Positions 9,057-18,503 are shown, numbered from the stretch's first letter. The stretch is DNA of 51,299 nucleotides from Nitrososphaerota archaeon (GCA_031274765.1 JAISPR010000165.1:1-51299); one strand, 5' to 3'. Made by a program: numbers and translations. Notes: generated from the letters alone by a model not told the origin.

Positions 9057-10291
9057 CTTGTCTGCAGAGGGCTTTGGGACAAAAGTCTCTTGCTTTTTAA
9101 AACACCAGCTCCAACACACGCGCATCAGAATACAAAAAATATATGAGCCGAATACAAATATAAGCCTGCAAAAATCTAGAATTTTGATTAATAAAATACT
9201 AAAATATTTATAAAACCTACAACAATAATCACTTGTATACATAAAGACCGATCACAAAAACCGACAGAGAACAAAAAATACGCTCCCCGAAAACATTTAG
9301 CGGACGATGGAACCGACTATGCCCAAAGGGTAGAACACCACCACCAAACCGGTCCTCAAAAAGAAGACAAACCTCGTTTTTCTTCGTAATCGATTTAGCT
9401 ACAGGCATGTATGTGGGCTATGGGTGTCGCATCGCTCCGAGGCGGATACTTTTCATAAGGCTAAACTACGCTTTGCGTATGGGGCGCCAATCAAGTTTTT
9501 GTCCCCAGTCAAGTATTTTAGTTGTGGTAAAGCTATCGGATAGTTTGGTTCTGCTACGCCTTTGTTTTTAATTCCAAAAAAAATATTGCAAAGTTGGCAT
9601 TTAGACCAATATTTTTGTAAGAGTGATGGTTTGGCGGTTGATTTTTTGTCGCAATATTTTTATCGTAACCTCGGAGAACAGGTTTTCTTTTGATAAGTGT
9701 CGATTTAATGGTTTTATTTGGCGGCAACGTGATAATGGGAAGTTGCTTTGTTTTCTGTTGCGTTTTGCATAATGTTTATGCTATTTGGGTTACCGAAATA
9801 GTTTTGTTCCAAAGCCCTACGAGGGATGCTAAAATAAAACGATGCAAGGGGGGCAGTTATAGTTTAGGATGGAAATAGATAGAATCCGCGTATTTGTATA
9901 TGACAATCCAAGTGTTGTCTTAGTCGATACGCTACTTACTCACGTTTGGCAGTTTGGGAAAAAAGTACTTTGAATTATTTATATTACCGGCTGTTACGAG
10001 TTTTGGTTATTTTTACAATGATTTTCTTATTTTTTGAATATTTTGAGTGATCATTTATTTTTTGGCTGTATTGGGTCAAACTGTCGAATGTAAGTACTTA
10101 GGTTTTCAGGTCTGTTTTTTCTGATGTGCATAAAACAGATACACATGTAGTTCGCAGAGTTTTTATGGGTTTGCACATAAACCCGGCAACAGAAACACAA
10201 GTTCATCGCCTAAACAGCATGAAAATAGAAAATTTTATAGGAAAACACATAAACAGAAACAGTGGTTAGACAATATGAGGAAGACAAATTC
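9057..10291. other. 1.2-kb region of decayed mobile DNA
   Basis: No intact gene is visible. The first 200 bp is AT-rich spacer. About 9290-9670 holds a frameshifted transposase-like fragment (separate entry), and the following segment to about 9880 continues in broken frames that may be the rest of the same element. The last 300 bp is AT-rich and must contain the promoter of the dehydrogenase gene at 10292. Confidence 0.5.
9290..9600 (+). pseudogene. Decayed DDE-transposase-like fragment
   Basis: Conceptual translation, moving between frames, gives an initial DGTDYAQRVEH segment, then FFFVIDLATGMYVGYG, then after a frameshift SHRSEADTFHKAKLRFAYG and FLSPVKYFSCGKAIG. An acidic residue in a strand followed by LATG(M/Y) and a later helix of the type SEADTFHKA is the pattern of the RNase H-like core of DDE transposases. 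At least two frameshifts and in-frame stops show that it is not functional. I cannot assign the IS family with confidence. Confidence 0.45.
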
Positions 10292-11308
10292 ATGACTAAA
10301 ACGTACAGTATAGCTGCACTCAAAGGTGACGGCATCGGGCCGGAAGTCACTGAAGCCACCGTTAGAGTGTTAGAAGCAGTTGAGAAAAAATCCAGCTTTG
10401 AACTAAACATACTCTATGGCGAAGCTGGAGCCCACTGCATCCCAGAACACAACACAAATTTACCTAAAGAAACTGTGGAGCTTATCAAACAGACAAATGC
10501 ATGCCTAAAAGGTCCCATGACTACCCCAGAAGAAGCGGGTGCGCCAGTCAGTGTCGCTGTCACACTTCGACGGATGTTTGGGTTGTATGCGAATGTGCGT
10601 CCATGTCGCACTTTCCCTAACGTGGAGTCACTCAAACCTAACATTGACCTTGTCGTTATCAGAGAAAATACTGAAGGGCTCTACTCAGGTGCAGAAACAC
10701 TTTTGGCACCAGGCGTAGGCATAGCGCTTAGAATTATCACAAAAGAGGCATCATTTAAAGTGGCTGACTTTGCCTTCAAGCTGGCTATGCAACGCCGTAA
10801 GCATTTAACCTACATACACAAAGGCAACATTTTGCGCATAACTGATGGTATCTTCAAAGATGCAGTTAAAGAGGCACAAAAAAATTATCCTGAAGTCGAA
10901 GTTGATGATCTGCATATCGATGCCGCAACTATGCAACTAATTAAACAACCTGAAAAATATGATGTTATGGTCACCACTAACCTCTTTGGCGACATTATAT
11001 CTGATGAGGCAGCACAGGTCACGGGCAGTTTAGGGCTGGCAGCAGGCGCAAACATTGGTGCAACTTATGGTATGTTTGAGCCGGTTCATGGTTCAGCACC
11101 CAAATATACAGGCATGAACCGCGTAAATCCCATAGCCACTATCATGGCTGGTGCGATGATGCTAGATTGGTTGGGCGAAAAAGAGACTGCTAAAAAAATT
11201 GAGGATGCAATCATAGCGGTGCTCAAAGAGGGCAAAGTCAGAACCCGCGATTTAGGTGGAGACGCAAATGGTATCGAAATAACAGATGCCATCATTGCAA
11301 AAATTTAG
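10292..11308 (+). CDS. Isocitrate/isopropylmalate dehydrogenase family protein
   Basis: An oxidative decarboxylase of 2-hydroxy acids (isocitrate, 3-isopropylmalate or homoisocitrate). The 338-residue chain has the N-terminal ALKGDGIGPEV nucleotide/substrate block, LRRMFGLYANVRPCR (substrate-binding arginines), VVIRENTEGLYSGAE, the catalytic-lysine region YIHKGNILRITDG, and NLFGDIISDEAAQVTGSLG with the metal-binding aspartates. The ANIG motif after this and the VHGSAPKYTG block resemble archaeal NAD-type isocitrate/homoisocitrate enzymes more than LeuB, but substrate assignment from sequence alone is unsafe. ATG at 10292 has GAGGA about 10 nt upstream; the frame can be extended to GTG 10262. 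Confidence 0.9.
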   Translation: MTKTYSIAALKGDGIGPEVTEATVRVLEAVEKKSSFELNILYGEAGAHCIPEHNTNLPKETVELIKQTNACLKGPMTTPEEAGAPVSVAVTLRRMFGLYANVRPCRTFPNVESLKPNIDLVVIRENTEGLYSGAETLLAPGVGIALRIITKEASFKVADFAFKLAMQRRKHLTYIHKGNILRITDGIFKDAVKEAQKNYPEVEVDDLHIDAATMQLIKQPEKYDVMVTTNLFGDIISDEAAQVTGSLGLAAGANIGATYGMFEPVHGSAPKYTGMNRVNPIATIMAGAMMLDWLGEKETAKKIEDAIIAVLKEGKVRTRDLGGDANGIEITDAIIAKI

Positions 11309-11316
11309 GCGACCGC

Positions 11317-11335
11317 CTTTCTTTTTATTTTTTTG
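11317..11335 (+). terminator. T-tract terminator between convergent genes
   Basis: A pyrimidine/T-rich run (CTTTCTTTTTATTTTTTT) directly follows the stop of the dehydrogenase gene. Archaeal RNA polymerase terminates at such U-tracts, aided by aCPSF1/FttA, which this window also encodes. The tract overlaps the last codons of the convergent transporter gene. Confidence 0.45.
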
Positions 11336-12614
11336 AGTTATCTTTGATTTGTTCGCGAAACATCATTTCGATTTTGTCTTGGATATATGTTTTTCCGCTA
11401 TCGGTAAGTATGTAGCAGTCAGCGTTTTCTGTTAAGTAACCTGCCTTAAGTAGAGGTTTTATGAGTTCAAGAAAGTTTGTGTCAAAATTTACACCACGAC
11501 CGGCGGTGAATTCTGTGAACACCTGGGGCACATAATTAGGTTGGAAGGTTTTCTCCAGCGAAGATACAATTTCTCTCTTAGTACTCAACTTGTTATTGTA
11601 TATAACATATAGTATCCAGTGACGGAAGTTGTCGGTACGCCGTTGAGCAATCTGTTTTTCAAATGGAAGTTTAAATTTAGAAAACTCTGGTATACCGCCT
11701 CGCATGGTTTGGGTAGTTTCACGAATCAACCTGGCGCCGTCGATACTGATTTGGGTAGCTATAAAAATACCGACAATTGCGTCAACCCAGTGTATGCCAA
11801 ATATGGAAAAAATGGCACCAATTATGACTGCTACCGCAGAGTAGATACCGTTTTTAGAGTCAATAGATTGAGTGATTAAGGAGAGGCTTTTGCTTCTTTT
11901 TCCCACAAACCGCTGGTATGAAGAGGTTATAAACAAGGAGAGTATGGCTATGAGTTCAACTGTGATAACGACATAGGGCATGGTCATGGGGAGAAAAGTA
12001 CCGGCTAAATTATCGAGGATAGATGAAAATGAGTTGTAAAATAAAATCCCTGCGGTAAGAAACATTAAGCCAATAAGGGTTAGGGTGCCTAAGACTTCTT
12101 TTTTAAATTTTATACCGGCCCAAACAATGGCTGAAGCAAATGTGTCAACCATTGTATCGGCGCCATCAGCAATTAAACCGACACTACCGCTAAACAAACC
12201 AGCCGCCATTTTGAGAATTGATATGACAACATAACTCATAGTCGTATTTCGCGCGGCCGCAGATGGATTGAGGATTTGAGTCTCGAGCCGGCGGGCGCCC
12301 TGTTCTATTGTTTTGGTGATTTGTTCTGCTTCCAGTTGGCCCATATCTGTTAGCTCATAGCGTGTTTTAGCGTCAAGTTTTATCCAACCTCTATGGACCA
12401 TATCTTCGCATGCTGTATCTACACTCAAGGGTTCGCTGTTTCTTAGTCGGTGTCTTATGCGACGCCTTTTTTGGATGTGACGGTTAAAATTGATAGTTTG
12501 CAGGACAGTTTTTTCTCTGAGTTGTTCGATGGATTGAGATCCATCATTGTGGAGAATCAACAATAGGAATTCATTCAAGTCACCGGTGAATCTGCGTTTT
12601 TTATGCTGCGTCAT
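11325..12614 (-). CDS. Cation-efflux (CDF-like) transporter with winged-helix domains at both ends
   Basis: A 429-residue three-part protein. Residues about 1-110 look like a winged-helix domain with a basic recognition segment (HIQKRRRIRHRLR) and the wing/tail pattern KLDAKTRYELTDMGQ. Residues about 125-310 are a six-helix CDF membrane domain with the metal-site helix GLIADGADTMVDT and a second acidic helix DSKNGIYSA. Residues about 335-420 form a second winged-helix-like domain ending in YILTDSGKTYIQDKI. CDF proteins export Zn2+, Mn2+ or Fe2+ in exchange for protons. The usual C-terminal cytoplasmic ferredoxin-like domain is replaced by the winged helix. Metal specificity and whether the terminal domains bind DNA are unknown. 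Confidence 0.82.
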   Translation of the reverse strand: MTQHKKRRFTGDLNEFLLLILHNDGSQSIEQLREKTVLQTINFNRHIQKRRRIRHRLRNSEPLSVDTACEDMVHRGWIKLDAKTRYELTDMGQLEAEQITKTIEQGARRLETQILNPSAAARNTTMSYVVISILKMAAGLFSGSVGLIADGADTMVDTFASAIVWAGIKFKKEVLGTLTLIGLMFLTAGILFYNSFSSILDNLAGTFLPMTMPYVVITVELIAILSLFITSSYQRFVGKRSKSLSLITQSIDSKNGIYSAVAVIIGAIFSIFGIHWVDAIVGIFIATQISIDGARLIRETTQTMRGGIPEFSKFKLPFEKQIAQRRTDNFRHWILYVIYNNKLSTKREIVSSLEKTFQPNYVPQVFTEFTAGRGVNFDTNFLELIKPLLKAGYLTENADCYILTDSGKTYIQDKIEMMFREQIKDNSKK

Positions 12615-12678
12615 ACAAAGTCATATGTGTTTAAACATTAACTTTTTAAGTTTACCCAAATGCGAAATAAAAATCAGT

Positions 12679-13515
12679 TTATTGGACCAAAACATAGACG
12701 TTTGAATCCACATGCACCTCAACAATGTCGTTTTTTGTCTCTTTCACAGGGGCATTAATCAGCAAAAGTCGTGTGCTTTCGCGAAATAATTTTTCGATCT
12801 CCGCCACTTTTTCGTTCCAAGCAACTACTGTTACCTCACCTGAATCATCGCGTAGTACAAATCGCATAACCACACCGTCACTTTCGCCGCTTCGAGCAAA
12901 ACTGGTTTTGCCAAGAACGGCTTTTACTACACCAAGGAGATGTACATTGCCTGAATTTGGGTTTAGAGTATTAATTTTTGTTGTAAGCTGTTCAAGGGAT
13001 GGGTATGTATCGGTTATTTGTGGGGATTGGAGTTCGATTAAACTTTTTGTTCCCAGGTGCAATTCAGTTTTGCCGTAACGATCATCTCGAGTGTAACCAT
13101 GTAACAGTTCGACAATTTGACCGGCTCTAAGTTCGCCTTGCTCCACCAACTCAGTTTTTTCGTTCCAAAGTACCACCCGCAATAATCCATCGTTGTCACC
13201 CAACAAGAGTGTAACTAATTTGCCAGACTTTTCTTCGTTGCTAAAAGTTTTAACGGGAAAAATTGCAATTAGGCGTCCTGCTACATTTACATCATATAAC
13301 CCCGCAAATAGATGCTTTGAAGAAATGAAACGGTTATTTTGAAACGTAACCTGTGTTACCGGTACACCAAGTTTAGCTGCAATCAGCCGCAATAGGGTAT
13401 CATCGCCCAATAATCCACCTGTTCGTTCACGTTCAGCTGTGAGCAACTCTATGATTTGACTTTGGTTTATCTGTGAATTTTTAGCTTGGATTTCAGCTAT
13501 AAGGTTTTGAGTCAT
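12679..13515 (-). CDS. Replication protein A-like single-stranded DNA-binding protein
   Basis: A 278-residue protein with two OB-folds separated by a linker. The first (about 75-165) contains VAGRLIAIFPVKTF and a VVLWNEK strand; the second (about 190-278) contains VHLLGVVKAVLGK and VTVVAWNEK. The repeated (V/L)xG(R/V) plus V(V/L)WNEK pattern is characteristic of archaeal RPA large subunits. No zinc finger follows, so it belongs to the short archaeal class. It would coat ssDNA in replication and repair; PolB and EndoQ are also in this window. It is on the same strand as the upstream SWIM and Hsp20 genes but separated by a long spacer. Confidence 0.9.
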   Translation of the reverse strand: MTQNLIAEIQAKNSQINQSQIIELLTAERERTGGLLGDDTLLRLIAAKLGVPVTQVTFQNNRFISSKHLFAGLYDVNVAGRLIAIFPVKTFSNEEKSGKLVTLLLGDNDGLLRVVLWNEKTELVEQGELRAGQIVELLHGYTRDDRYGKTELHLGTKSLIELQSPQITDTYPSLEQLTTKINTLNPNSGNVHLLGVVKAVLGKTSFARSGESDGVVMRFVLRDDSGEVTVVAWNEKVAEIEKLFRESTRLLLINAPVKETKNDIVEVHVDSNVYVLVQ

Positions 13516-13842
13516 TTTGTGCCGACACGATAAAGAGTTTGAGGCTTTTAATTTTTGTGTATTTCACGCTCATTTATCATTTTCAATGACTGTAACAAAA
13601 CCGGTGCTGACGGTAACAAAAAAGGATTTATGCATATGTTTGATGTTTTGGGAAAAAATTGTAGTGAATTGTTTATTTGTTTTGTTTGTGGAGAGATTTT
13701 ATGTTGTTTGATGTGTTTTTGGACATTTGTAAGTATAGAATTAAAGCGGTACTGTCTGGGACACGCCAAATATAGATTTATAGTAACCAGTGTCAATCTG
13801 TTTTATTTTAAACAGATAATAGAATAAGGGTAAAAATGGGCG
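13516..13842. other. Intergenic region upstream of RPA
   Basis: This 327-bp AT-rich stretch lies between the RPA gene and a 40-codon membrane peptide gene, both leftward. The open frames here (82-90 codons on both strands) have no recognisable domain and look compositional. It should hold the RPA promoter. Confidence 0.4.
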
Positions 13843-13965
13843 CTATTCGGTTGCGGTCTCTTCATCTTTCCCATAGTAAGCATATAGGAAAATCAAAGCT
13901 AATGTAATGAAGATTGATCCCATTAGGACATATTGAAGGGTTAGGAAGTATGAGCCTAAATCCAT
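13843..13965 (-). CDS. 40-residue single-span membrane peptide
   Basis: The ATG at 13965 opens a 40-codon frame starting MDLGSYFLTL. It contains one hydrophobic helix (about residues 10-31, including FITLALIFLYAYY) and an acidic C-terminal tail (GKDEETATE). GAGG lies a few nt before the ATG, in AGAGGAACCTCG-ATG. A transmembrane helix, a clean charged tail and a ribosome-binding site together make chance unlikely. The function is unknown; small single-span proteins of this kind are often subunits of membrane complexes. It sits between RPA and the SWIM gene, all leftward. Confidence 0.6.
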   Translation of the reverse strand: MDLGSYFLTLQYVLMGSIFITLALIFLYAYYGKDEETATE

Positions 13966-14011
13966 CGAGGTTCCTCTGTATGTTTACTCTTAATCTTGTC
14001 ACTTTACATAT

Positions 14012-14422
14012 TTAAGGAATAGCTTTTTTCCACTCATCCATCAACATGGCATAACAATCATCAGACTCAACAAACGACTCAAACCACCCAAGATTTTGCG
14101 CAAGTTTCTGTGTCAAAATATGATAACACATATGCACCTTTCTATCCAACACCCGAAAGTAGAAGTCATTACAGGTACAAAATTCCGCTTCGGGCATAAT
14201 AAGGTAGTCACGCTCCCGGCCCACCACAATCCAAACCACTCGACCAGAAGGTTTGAAAACATATTTTTTAACCCTGCCTTCTGTGAGGGCATCAAATGCC
14301 TTAGTAAAACGCGGCCCAAACAGGTCATATAAGACATTTAGATTATCACCAGACAGTTTCCCCGCCGCTTTGACGTCTCTACAGATTGCATTTATGGTGT
14401 CATTTTCGGAAGTACTACTCAT
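14012..14422 (-). CDS. SWIM zinc-finger protein
   Basis: A 136-residue protein with a C-terminal SWIM zinc-binding motif: Cys82-x-Cys84-xn-Cys99-x-His101, within EFCTCNDFYFRV and HMCYHIL. SWIM domains bind DNA or protein partners; archaeal stand-alone SWIM proteins include partners of recombinase paralogues and of transposon-like proteins. Residues 30-75 form the small beta domain that normally precedes the CxC. Nearby RPA makes a DNA-repair role plausible but unproven. The start ATG at 14422 precedes a polar, helix-poor N terminus. Confidence 0.85.
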   Translation of the reverse strand: MSSTSENDTINAICRDVKAAGKLSGDNLNVLYDLFGPRFTKAFDALTEGRVKKYVFKPSGRVVWIVVGRERDYLIMPEAEFCTCNDFYFRVLDRKVHMCYHILTQKLAQNLGWFESFVESDDCYAMLMDEWKKAIP

Positions 14423-14464
14423 TGGTACACAAGCTTACTATAGAGAGAGCATAAATTTAGGTCT

Positions 14465-15061
14465 TTAGTCGATATTAATGGGTTCACCCTTTGACTTGGA
14501 ATGCGCTTCCTTGGGCAACACAATTTCCAACACACCATTTTTGTAGGTAGAAAGGGCTTCTTTCACACGGACTTTTACAGGCAATTGAACTTCTTTGTAA
14601 TATTTATACTGGAGCGTATCCACAGAAATATCGATCGAATCATCGGTACCACGCAGTTTGATATCAGTTTTCTCCACGCCGGGCAGTTCTACGACCACAC
14701 GAACATCACTACTTGTCTCCATGATATCAACCAAAGGCTCACGTTCCTCTTTTACTTGCAATGGACCCTTGAGACTTTTTTTGATGTTGCCAAATTGCTG
14801 GATTTCAGGTTTACCATCAGAATCAATTTTCATACTGTAACCACATACAAATGGTCCAAGCTCTTTGACTGTGCGGCCATCAGGAAGTTTTCGCTCCTTC
14901 ACATATTCTTTAGGAACTTTCTCGGTAAAATCTTTGAACTGTTCATCCATCATCTTCTCCAACTCTTTAAACATGTCATCCATATCACCAAAGAAAGGAT
15001 CCTTAGATGATCGCTGTCGTTTCTTAAACCATTCAGAAAAATCTTCAGTATCCGAAGGCAA
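14465..15061 (-). CDS. Hsp20/alpha-crystallin family small heat-shock protein
   Basis: A chaperone of the small heat-shock class. The N-terminal part (about 1-60) is charged and helical with an Asp/Glu/Met-rich segment (MDDMFKELEKMMDEQF). The alpha-crystallin domain (about 105-190) contains REPLVDIMETSSDVRVVVEL, PGVEKTDIKL and the terminal strand YKNGVLEIVLPK. The open frame extends to a TTG at 15097. The TTG at 15061 has AGGTGA 5 nt upstream and gives 198 residues starting just before SDTEDFSEW, so I prefer it. It is divergent from the GH57 gene, with a 186-bp intergenic promoter region between them. Confidence 0.88.
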   Translation of the reverse strand: MPSDTEDFSEWFKKRQRSSKDPFFGDMDDMFKELEKMMDEQFKDFTEKVPKEYVKERKLPDGRTVKELGPFVCGYSMKIDSDGKPEIQQFGNIKKSLKGPLQVKEEREPLVDIMETSSDVRVVVELPGVEKTDIKLRGTDDSIDISVDTLQYKYYKEVQLPVKVRVKEALSTYKNGVLEIVLPKEAHSKSKGEPINID

Positions 15062-15247
15062 ATATTCACCTATTATTATATGGATTTTCCAAGCCAATAA
15101 ATTTTTTGTACAACCATCAACAAACCGTTGCCAAAAAACCCGCTAACACCCTAAACATAGGTGTTAAGATGGTATAGTTTGCGCTATAGTAGGATACAAA
15201 TTAAATAGCAGAATCACCGTATTTGATTCCGTTTAGAGGCCATTATT

Positions 15248-16789
15248 ATGACGGACATTGTGTTTGTCTTTGAAGTCCATCAACCCCATCGACTCCGACG
15301 GAACCTATTTTGGGAAGGAAAAATGTTTCGGCGACAAGCCAAAAAAGAACTTTTCAACCACTACTTCAACAACGAAGTTGACCGAGAAATCTTTAAAAGA
15401 GCATCAAAAAAATGCTATTTTCCGTCAAATCAGATAATTTTAAACACCATAGATGAGCATAAACATAACCATAAACAAGTAAAATTTTCATTTAGTATTT
15501 CAGGCATTTTTCTTGAGCAATGTGAGATGTTTGACAAAGACCTCCTGGAAACTTTCCGACAGCTGGCCAATACTAGTCGGGTAGAATTCTTAAATCAAAC
15601 ATATTACCACTCTATCGCTAGCCTCTACCCTGATAAAGAAGAATTCACAGCACAAGCCCAAATGCACAAACAAATCATCAAAGACCTCCTTGGCTATACC
15701 CCCATGGTTTTTGAGAACACAGAATTACTATACAACAACACCATAGCCAAAACCGTTGAGGCCATGGGTTACCATTGTATCTATACCGAAGGTGTCGAAA
15801 GAATTTTAGGTGAAAAATCGCCAAATTATCTCTACACACCCAAGGGTAGCAAAAAAATCCGCATTCTGCTTCGCAATTACAAATTAACTGACGATATAGG
15901 TTTTCGCTTCTCCGCAAAGTGGTGGCCTGAATGGCCGCTTACAGCCGATAAATATGCACATTGGCTTGCAACAACTAAGGGTGAAGTTATCAATATCTTT
16001 CCTGATTATGAAACATTTGGTGAGCATCATTGGCCTGAAACGGGCATTCATAGCTTTCTCCAGCATCTCCCAGACGAAATCCTATGCTATGATTCCCTTC
16101 GGATGGTAACCCCTTCAGAGGTTGTTGAAAAACATACCTCAGCAGGGGAAATTGATGTTCCAGAAGCTAAGGGTACCGTTTCATGGGCAGATATAAAACG
16201 TGACCAGACTGGATGGCTTGGTAACGTGATGCAGTGGGCATACTATACGACACTCTACAGATTGGGCCCACTTGTTTTGGAAACCGGTGATGATGAGTTT
16301 TTGCGTTTGTGGCGGAATTTTCAAACAAGTGATCACCTCTACTATATGTTCACAGCAGGCGGCGGACCAGGTGAAGTTCACAGTTACTTTAGTCCCTACG
16401 AATCCCCAATGGATGCGTTTGTGGCAGCACAGATGCTTGTCAGCGATTTTGAAGCCAGGTTAAAACTTGCGATTCTGGCGGCAAATGAGCCTTTTTTGTT
16501 CTACACAGGCAACGGCGAAGAGTATTTTACTGGTCTGAGGGCGTGGAGTTTAAAAGGGTTTATAGAAGTGCTAAAGAAGGCCCCACTTGAAGCGGTTGAG
16601 TTTCATGCCAATAAAGGTGATTTTGAGAGTTGGGTACGTTTCTCACTACGTGATGTCAAATTAGCTGATGCCATTGGACTGCTTAAAACACAAAAGGGTG
16701 AAAAACTACGTGGTGCGCTCGTTTCAGTTGCCAAGAAACGCTTTACCATTCAGAACCGTCAAGTGCAGGATGCCGCACATCTATTCTAA
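15248..16789 (+). CDS. Glycoside hydrolase family 57 (alpha-amylase / glucanotransferase type)
   Basis: A 513-residue alpha-glucan-active enzyme. GH57 conserved regions are visible in order: VHQPHR (11-15), the histidine/asparagine region near 120, FENTELLYNN with the nucleophile Glu159, and FPDYETFGEHHW with acid/base Asp253. The late WSDQ-type block is represented by TSDHLYYMFT with GGPGEVHSYFSPY. About 80 residues after the catalytic part (GDFESWVRFS to the end) form a small C-terminal helical domain seen in other archaeal GH57 proteins. No signal peptide, so intracellular. Together with the glycogen-synthase-like pair downstream it suggests glycogen or alpha-glucan storage. Confidence 0.93.
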   Translation: MTDIVFVFEVHQPHRLRRNLFWEGKMFRRQAKKELFNHYFNNEVDREIFKRASKKCYFPSNQIILNTIDEHKHNHKQVKFSFSISGIFLEQCEMFDKDLLETFRQLANTSRVEFLNQTYYHSIASLYPDKEEFTAQAQMHKQIIKDLLGYTPMVFENTELLYNNTIAKTVEAMGYHCIYTEGVERILGEKSPNYLYTPKGSKKIRILLRNYKLTDDIGFRFSAKWWPEWPLTADKYAHWLATTKGEVINIFPDYETFGEHHWPETGIHSFLQHLPDEILCYDSLRMVTPSEVVEKHTSAGEIDVPEAKGTVSWADIKRDQTGWLGNVMQWAYYTTLYRLGPLVLETGDDEFLRLWRNFQTSDHLYYMFTAGGGPGEVHSYFSPYESPMDAFVAAQMLVSDFEARLKLAILAANEPFLFYTGNGEEYFTGLRAWSLKGFIEVLKKAPLEAVEFHANKGDFESWVRFSLRDVKLADAIGLLKTQKGEKLRGALVSVAKKRFTIQNRQVQDAAHLF

Positions 16790-17039
16790 ATAAAGAGTCG
16801 CTTTGGGACAATATTGTTTGTGCCAGGCGTCTCTTGTATTTATGTCTGCGAGATAATTTAGGTAACATAACCGTTTAAGATTTAGATTACAGGTACAAAA
16901 ATGCTTCTTGCTGCTAGCTCATCAAGCCGCGTACACAACGGCAAAACATTATCCACCTCAAGCCAAAACAACCCAGACATTAGAATACATGTGATACTCC
17001 AAAAGTCATCTTTGTTGATCAACAATCAACTCATAAAGT
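16790..17039. other. Spacer before decayed insertion DNA
   Basis: This 250-bp segment follows GH57. A 64-codon frame starting at 16901 runs into the antisense side of a transposase remnant and has no recognisable domain. I see no supported gene. Confidence 0.35.
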
Positions 17040-17570
17040 ATCATTCGTTATGTCCTGTTGTTTTTTTGTTGCACACAAAAATCCCCTTAGGATAAAACCG
17101 AGCCACCCGCCCTTGCCACCAAATCACAATTATCCCTTGACAAAAACCCCAATCACCCAAAACCAAATCCACTCGACTATAACGTCTAACCGTTTCATCT
17201 AACAAAGACTTAAAAAAAAGAGCCGTGATAAAGGGTTTATCTGCAAACTTAAAAGCAAAAATAATCCTATATTTAAAACCCACCATACCTACAATTTTTT
17301 CATATATTTTGTGTACTTGGTTTTTTGGTATTCCATTTCGTAATTTTGCTTAAGTGATGTGGAATTGCCTGTGTCATCTGGGCCAAATTTGTGTTCTATA
17401 TTCGTAATGGGTTTATTGGTTAGTTCAAAGGTTTTTTGGAGGATTTGTCTAACTTTGTGTCGCCATAAGGTGTCTTTGGTTTTGTAGTTAAAGAGTTGGT
17501 TAGGTGGAGTTTTTCTTTGAAGAGCAGCTGTAGCCCTGTGCAGCCGGTTAGAGAGGCAAAAATTTGGCCA
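17040..17570 (-). pseudogene. Decayed DDE transposase
   Basis: Read leftward, the segment gives LFNYKTKDTLWRHKVRQIL, then FGPDDTGNSTSLKQNYE, a frameshift near YTKYMKK, then VGFKYRIIFAFKFADKPFI, LDETVRRYSRVDLVLGDWGF and GRVARFYPKGIF. This order, with an Asp-containing FGPDxTG block, a Y(K/R)II(S/F)AFxxA block, a second Asp in V(L/F)GDxGF and a final xPRxYPK-type block, matches archaeal IS4/ISNCY-like DDE transposases. At least one stop/frameshift and missing ends show it is inactive. It lies between GH57 and the glycogen-synthase-like genes. Confidence 0.6.
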
Positions 17571-18153
17571 TAAGGATTACTTTTGCTCCGTCAGTTGGGT
17601 TGTTTTGGGTCTTCTGGGTTTGTTGTTTGGGCAGCTTGGTTGTAGGCAGCCGGTTGCACGATGTTACGTATGGTAGGGCAGGTCGTTTATTTTGTTTGTG
17701 TGGTGGTCTTGGTTGGTTCAGTTTATGGGTGGGTTGTTTTTCTTGGTATGGAAAGTTGTCTTTTTAGTTGTTGATTCTAAAATCCTGAAAAAAATTTAGC
17801 CTATAGATTAAACGGTAAAAACGTTCCAAAATGCTAATCATGCCCAATAATCTCATGGTTATATAGGTTAAAAAATTTTTAGCATAGTAAAACCATAAAT
17901 TTTCGTATTAAGTATAACATACAATGTTTTTATCTCATTAAAATGGCATTTAAATAATTATTTGAAAAAAATTAGAAAATAGCACATCATGGGTCAAAAA
18001 TTTCGGAAATTCAGGTTGTATGAGGGTGTTGGTTTTTGGTTTTCGTGTTGTTTGCCTGCCTGACAGGCAGCATTATGTAACAGTACCTTCATAAATATGT
18101 GTGTATTATTTACACATATAAAATTAATATACCGACTGGACGAAAAAATAAGC
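17571..18153. other. AT-rich non-coding stretch
   Basis: No gene is supported. A 67-codon frame at 17564-17767 is hydrophobic/aromatic only because of T/G-rich composition. A perfect 7-bp inverted repeat with a one-base centre (CTGCCTG-A-CAGGCAG, 18056-18070) stands out as the only GC-rich island. Confidence 0.45.
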
Positions 18154-18469
18154 ATGAAAGGTAAACTGATAGTTTTCCGAGTCTACAAAAATACTGCAAA
18201 AGGAACAACCAATAGTTCAACTGTTGTTAATCAGTTTGTTCAAAAGTTCTATGTCAAAACACTACTGTTCATAGATTGAAATATAGTATCATCGACGATG
18301 ATTATTGAAAAACATTTTGCATATAAAGCTTACACGCAACGTTATTATTGTACGTGAAGTGGATTTGGAGCATGTTTTGAGTTTTTTAAATGAGTATAAT
18401 GCAGAGGTTTGTATTCGTGAGATCACTCTAACGCCAGAAGATGAAAAAATCCTAAACAAAAAAACCTAA
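18154..18469 (+). pseudogene. Frameshifted remnant of a small protein gene
   Basis: ATG at 18154 starts MKGKLIVFRVYKNTAKG and runs to NQFVQKFY. The frame then fails, but the +2 frame continues as QNTTVHRLKYS, and a third segment (18305-18469) reads KNILHIKLTRNVIIVREVDL, then LSFLNEYNAEVCIREITL and TPEDEKILNKK. The three pieces, in the same order and direction, look like one roughly 110-residue protein broken by two frameshifts. Alternatively the last 54 codons, opening at TTG 18305, could be expressed alone. I do not recognise the family. Confidence 0.4.
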
Positions 18470-18503
18470 TAATTTTGTCCCAAAACCAAGAGACCCACAT
18501 GTG

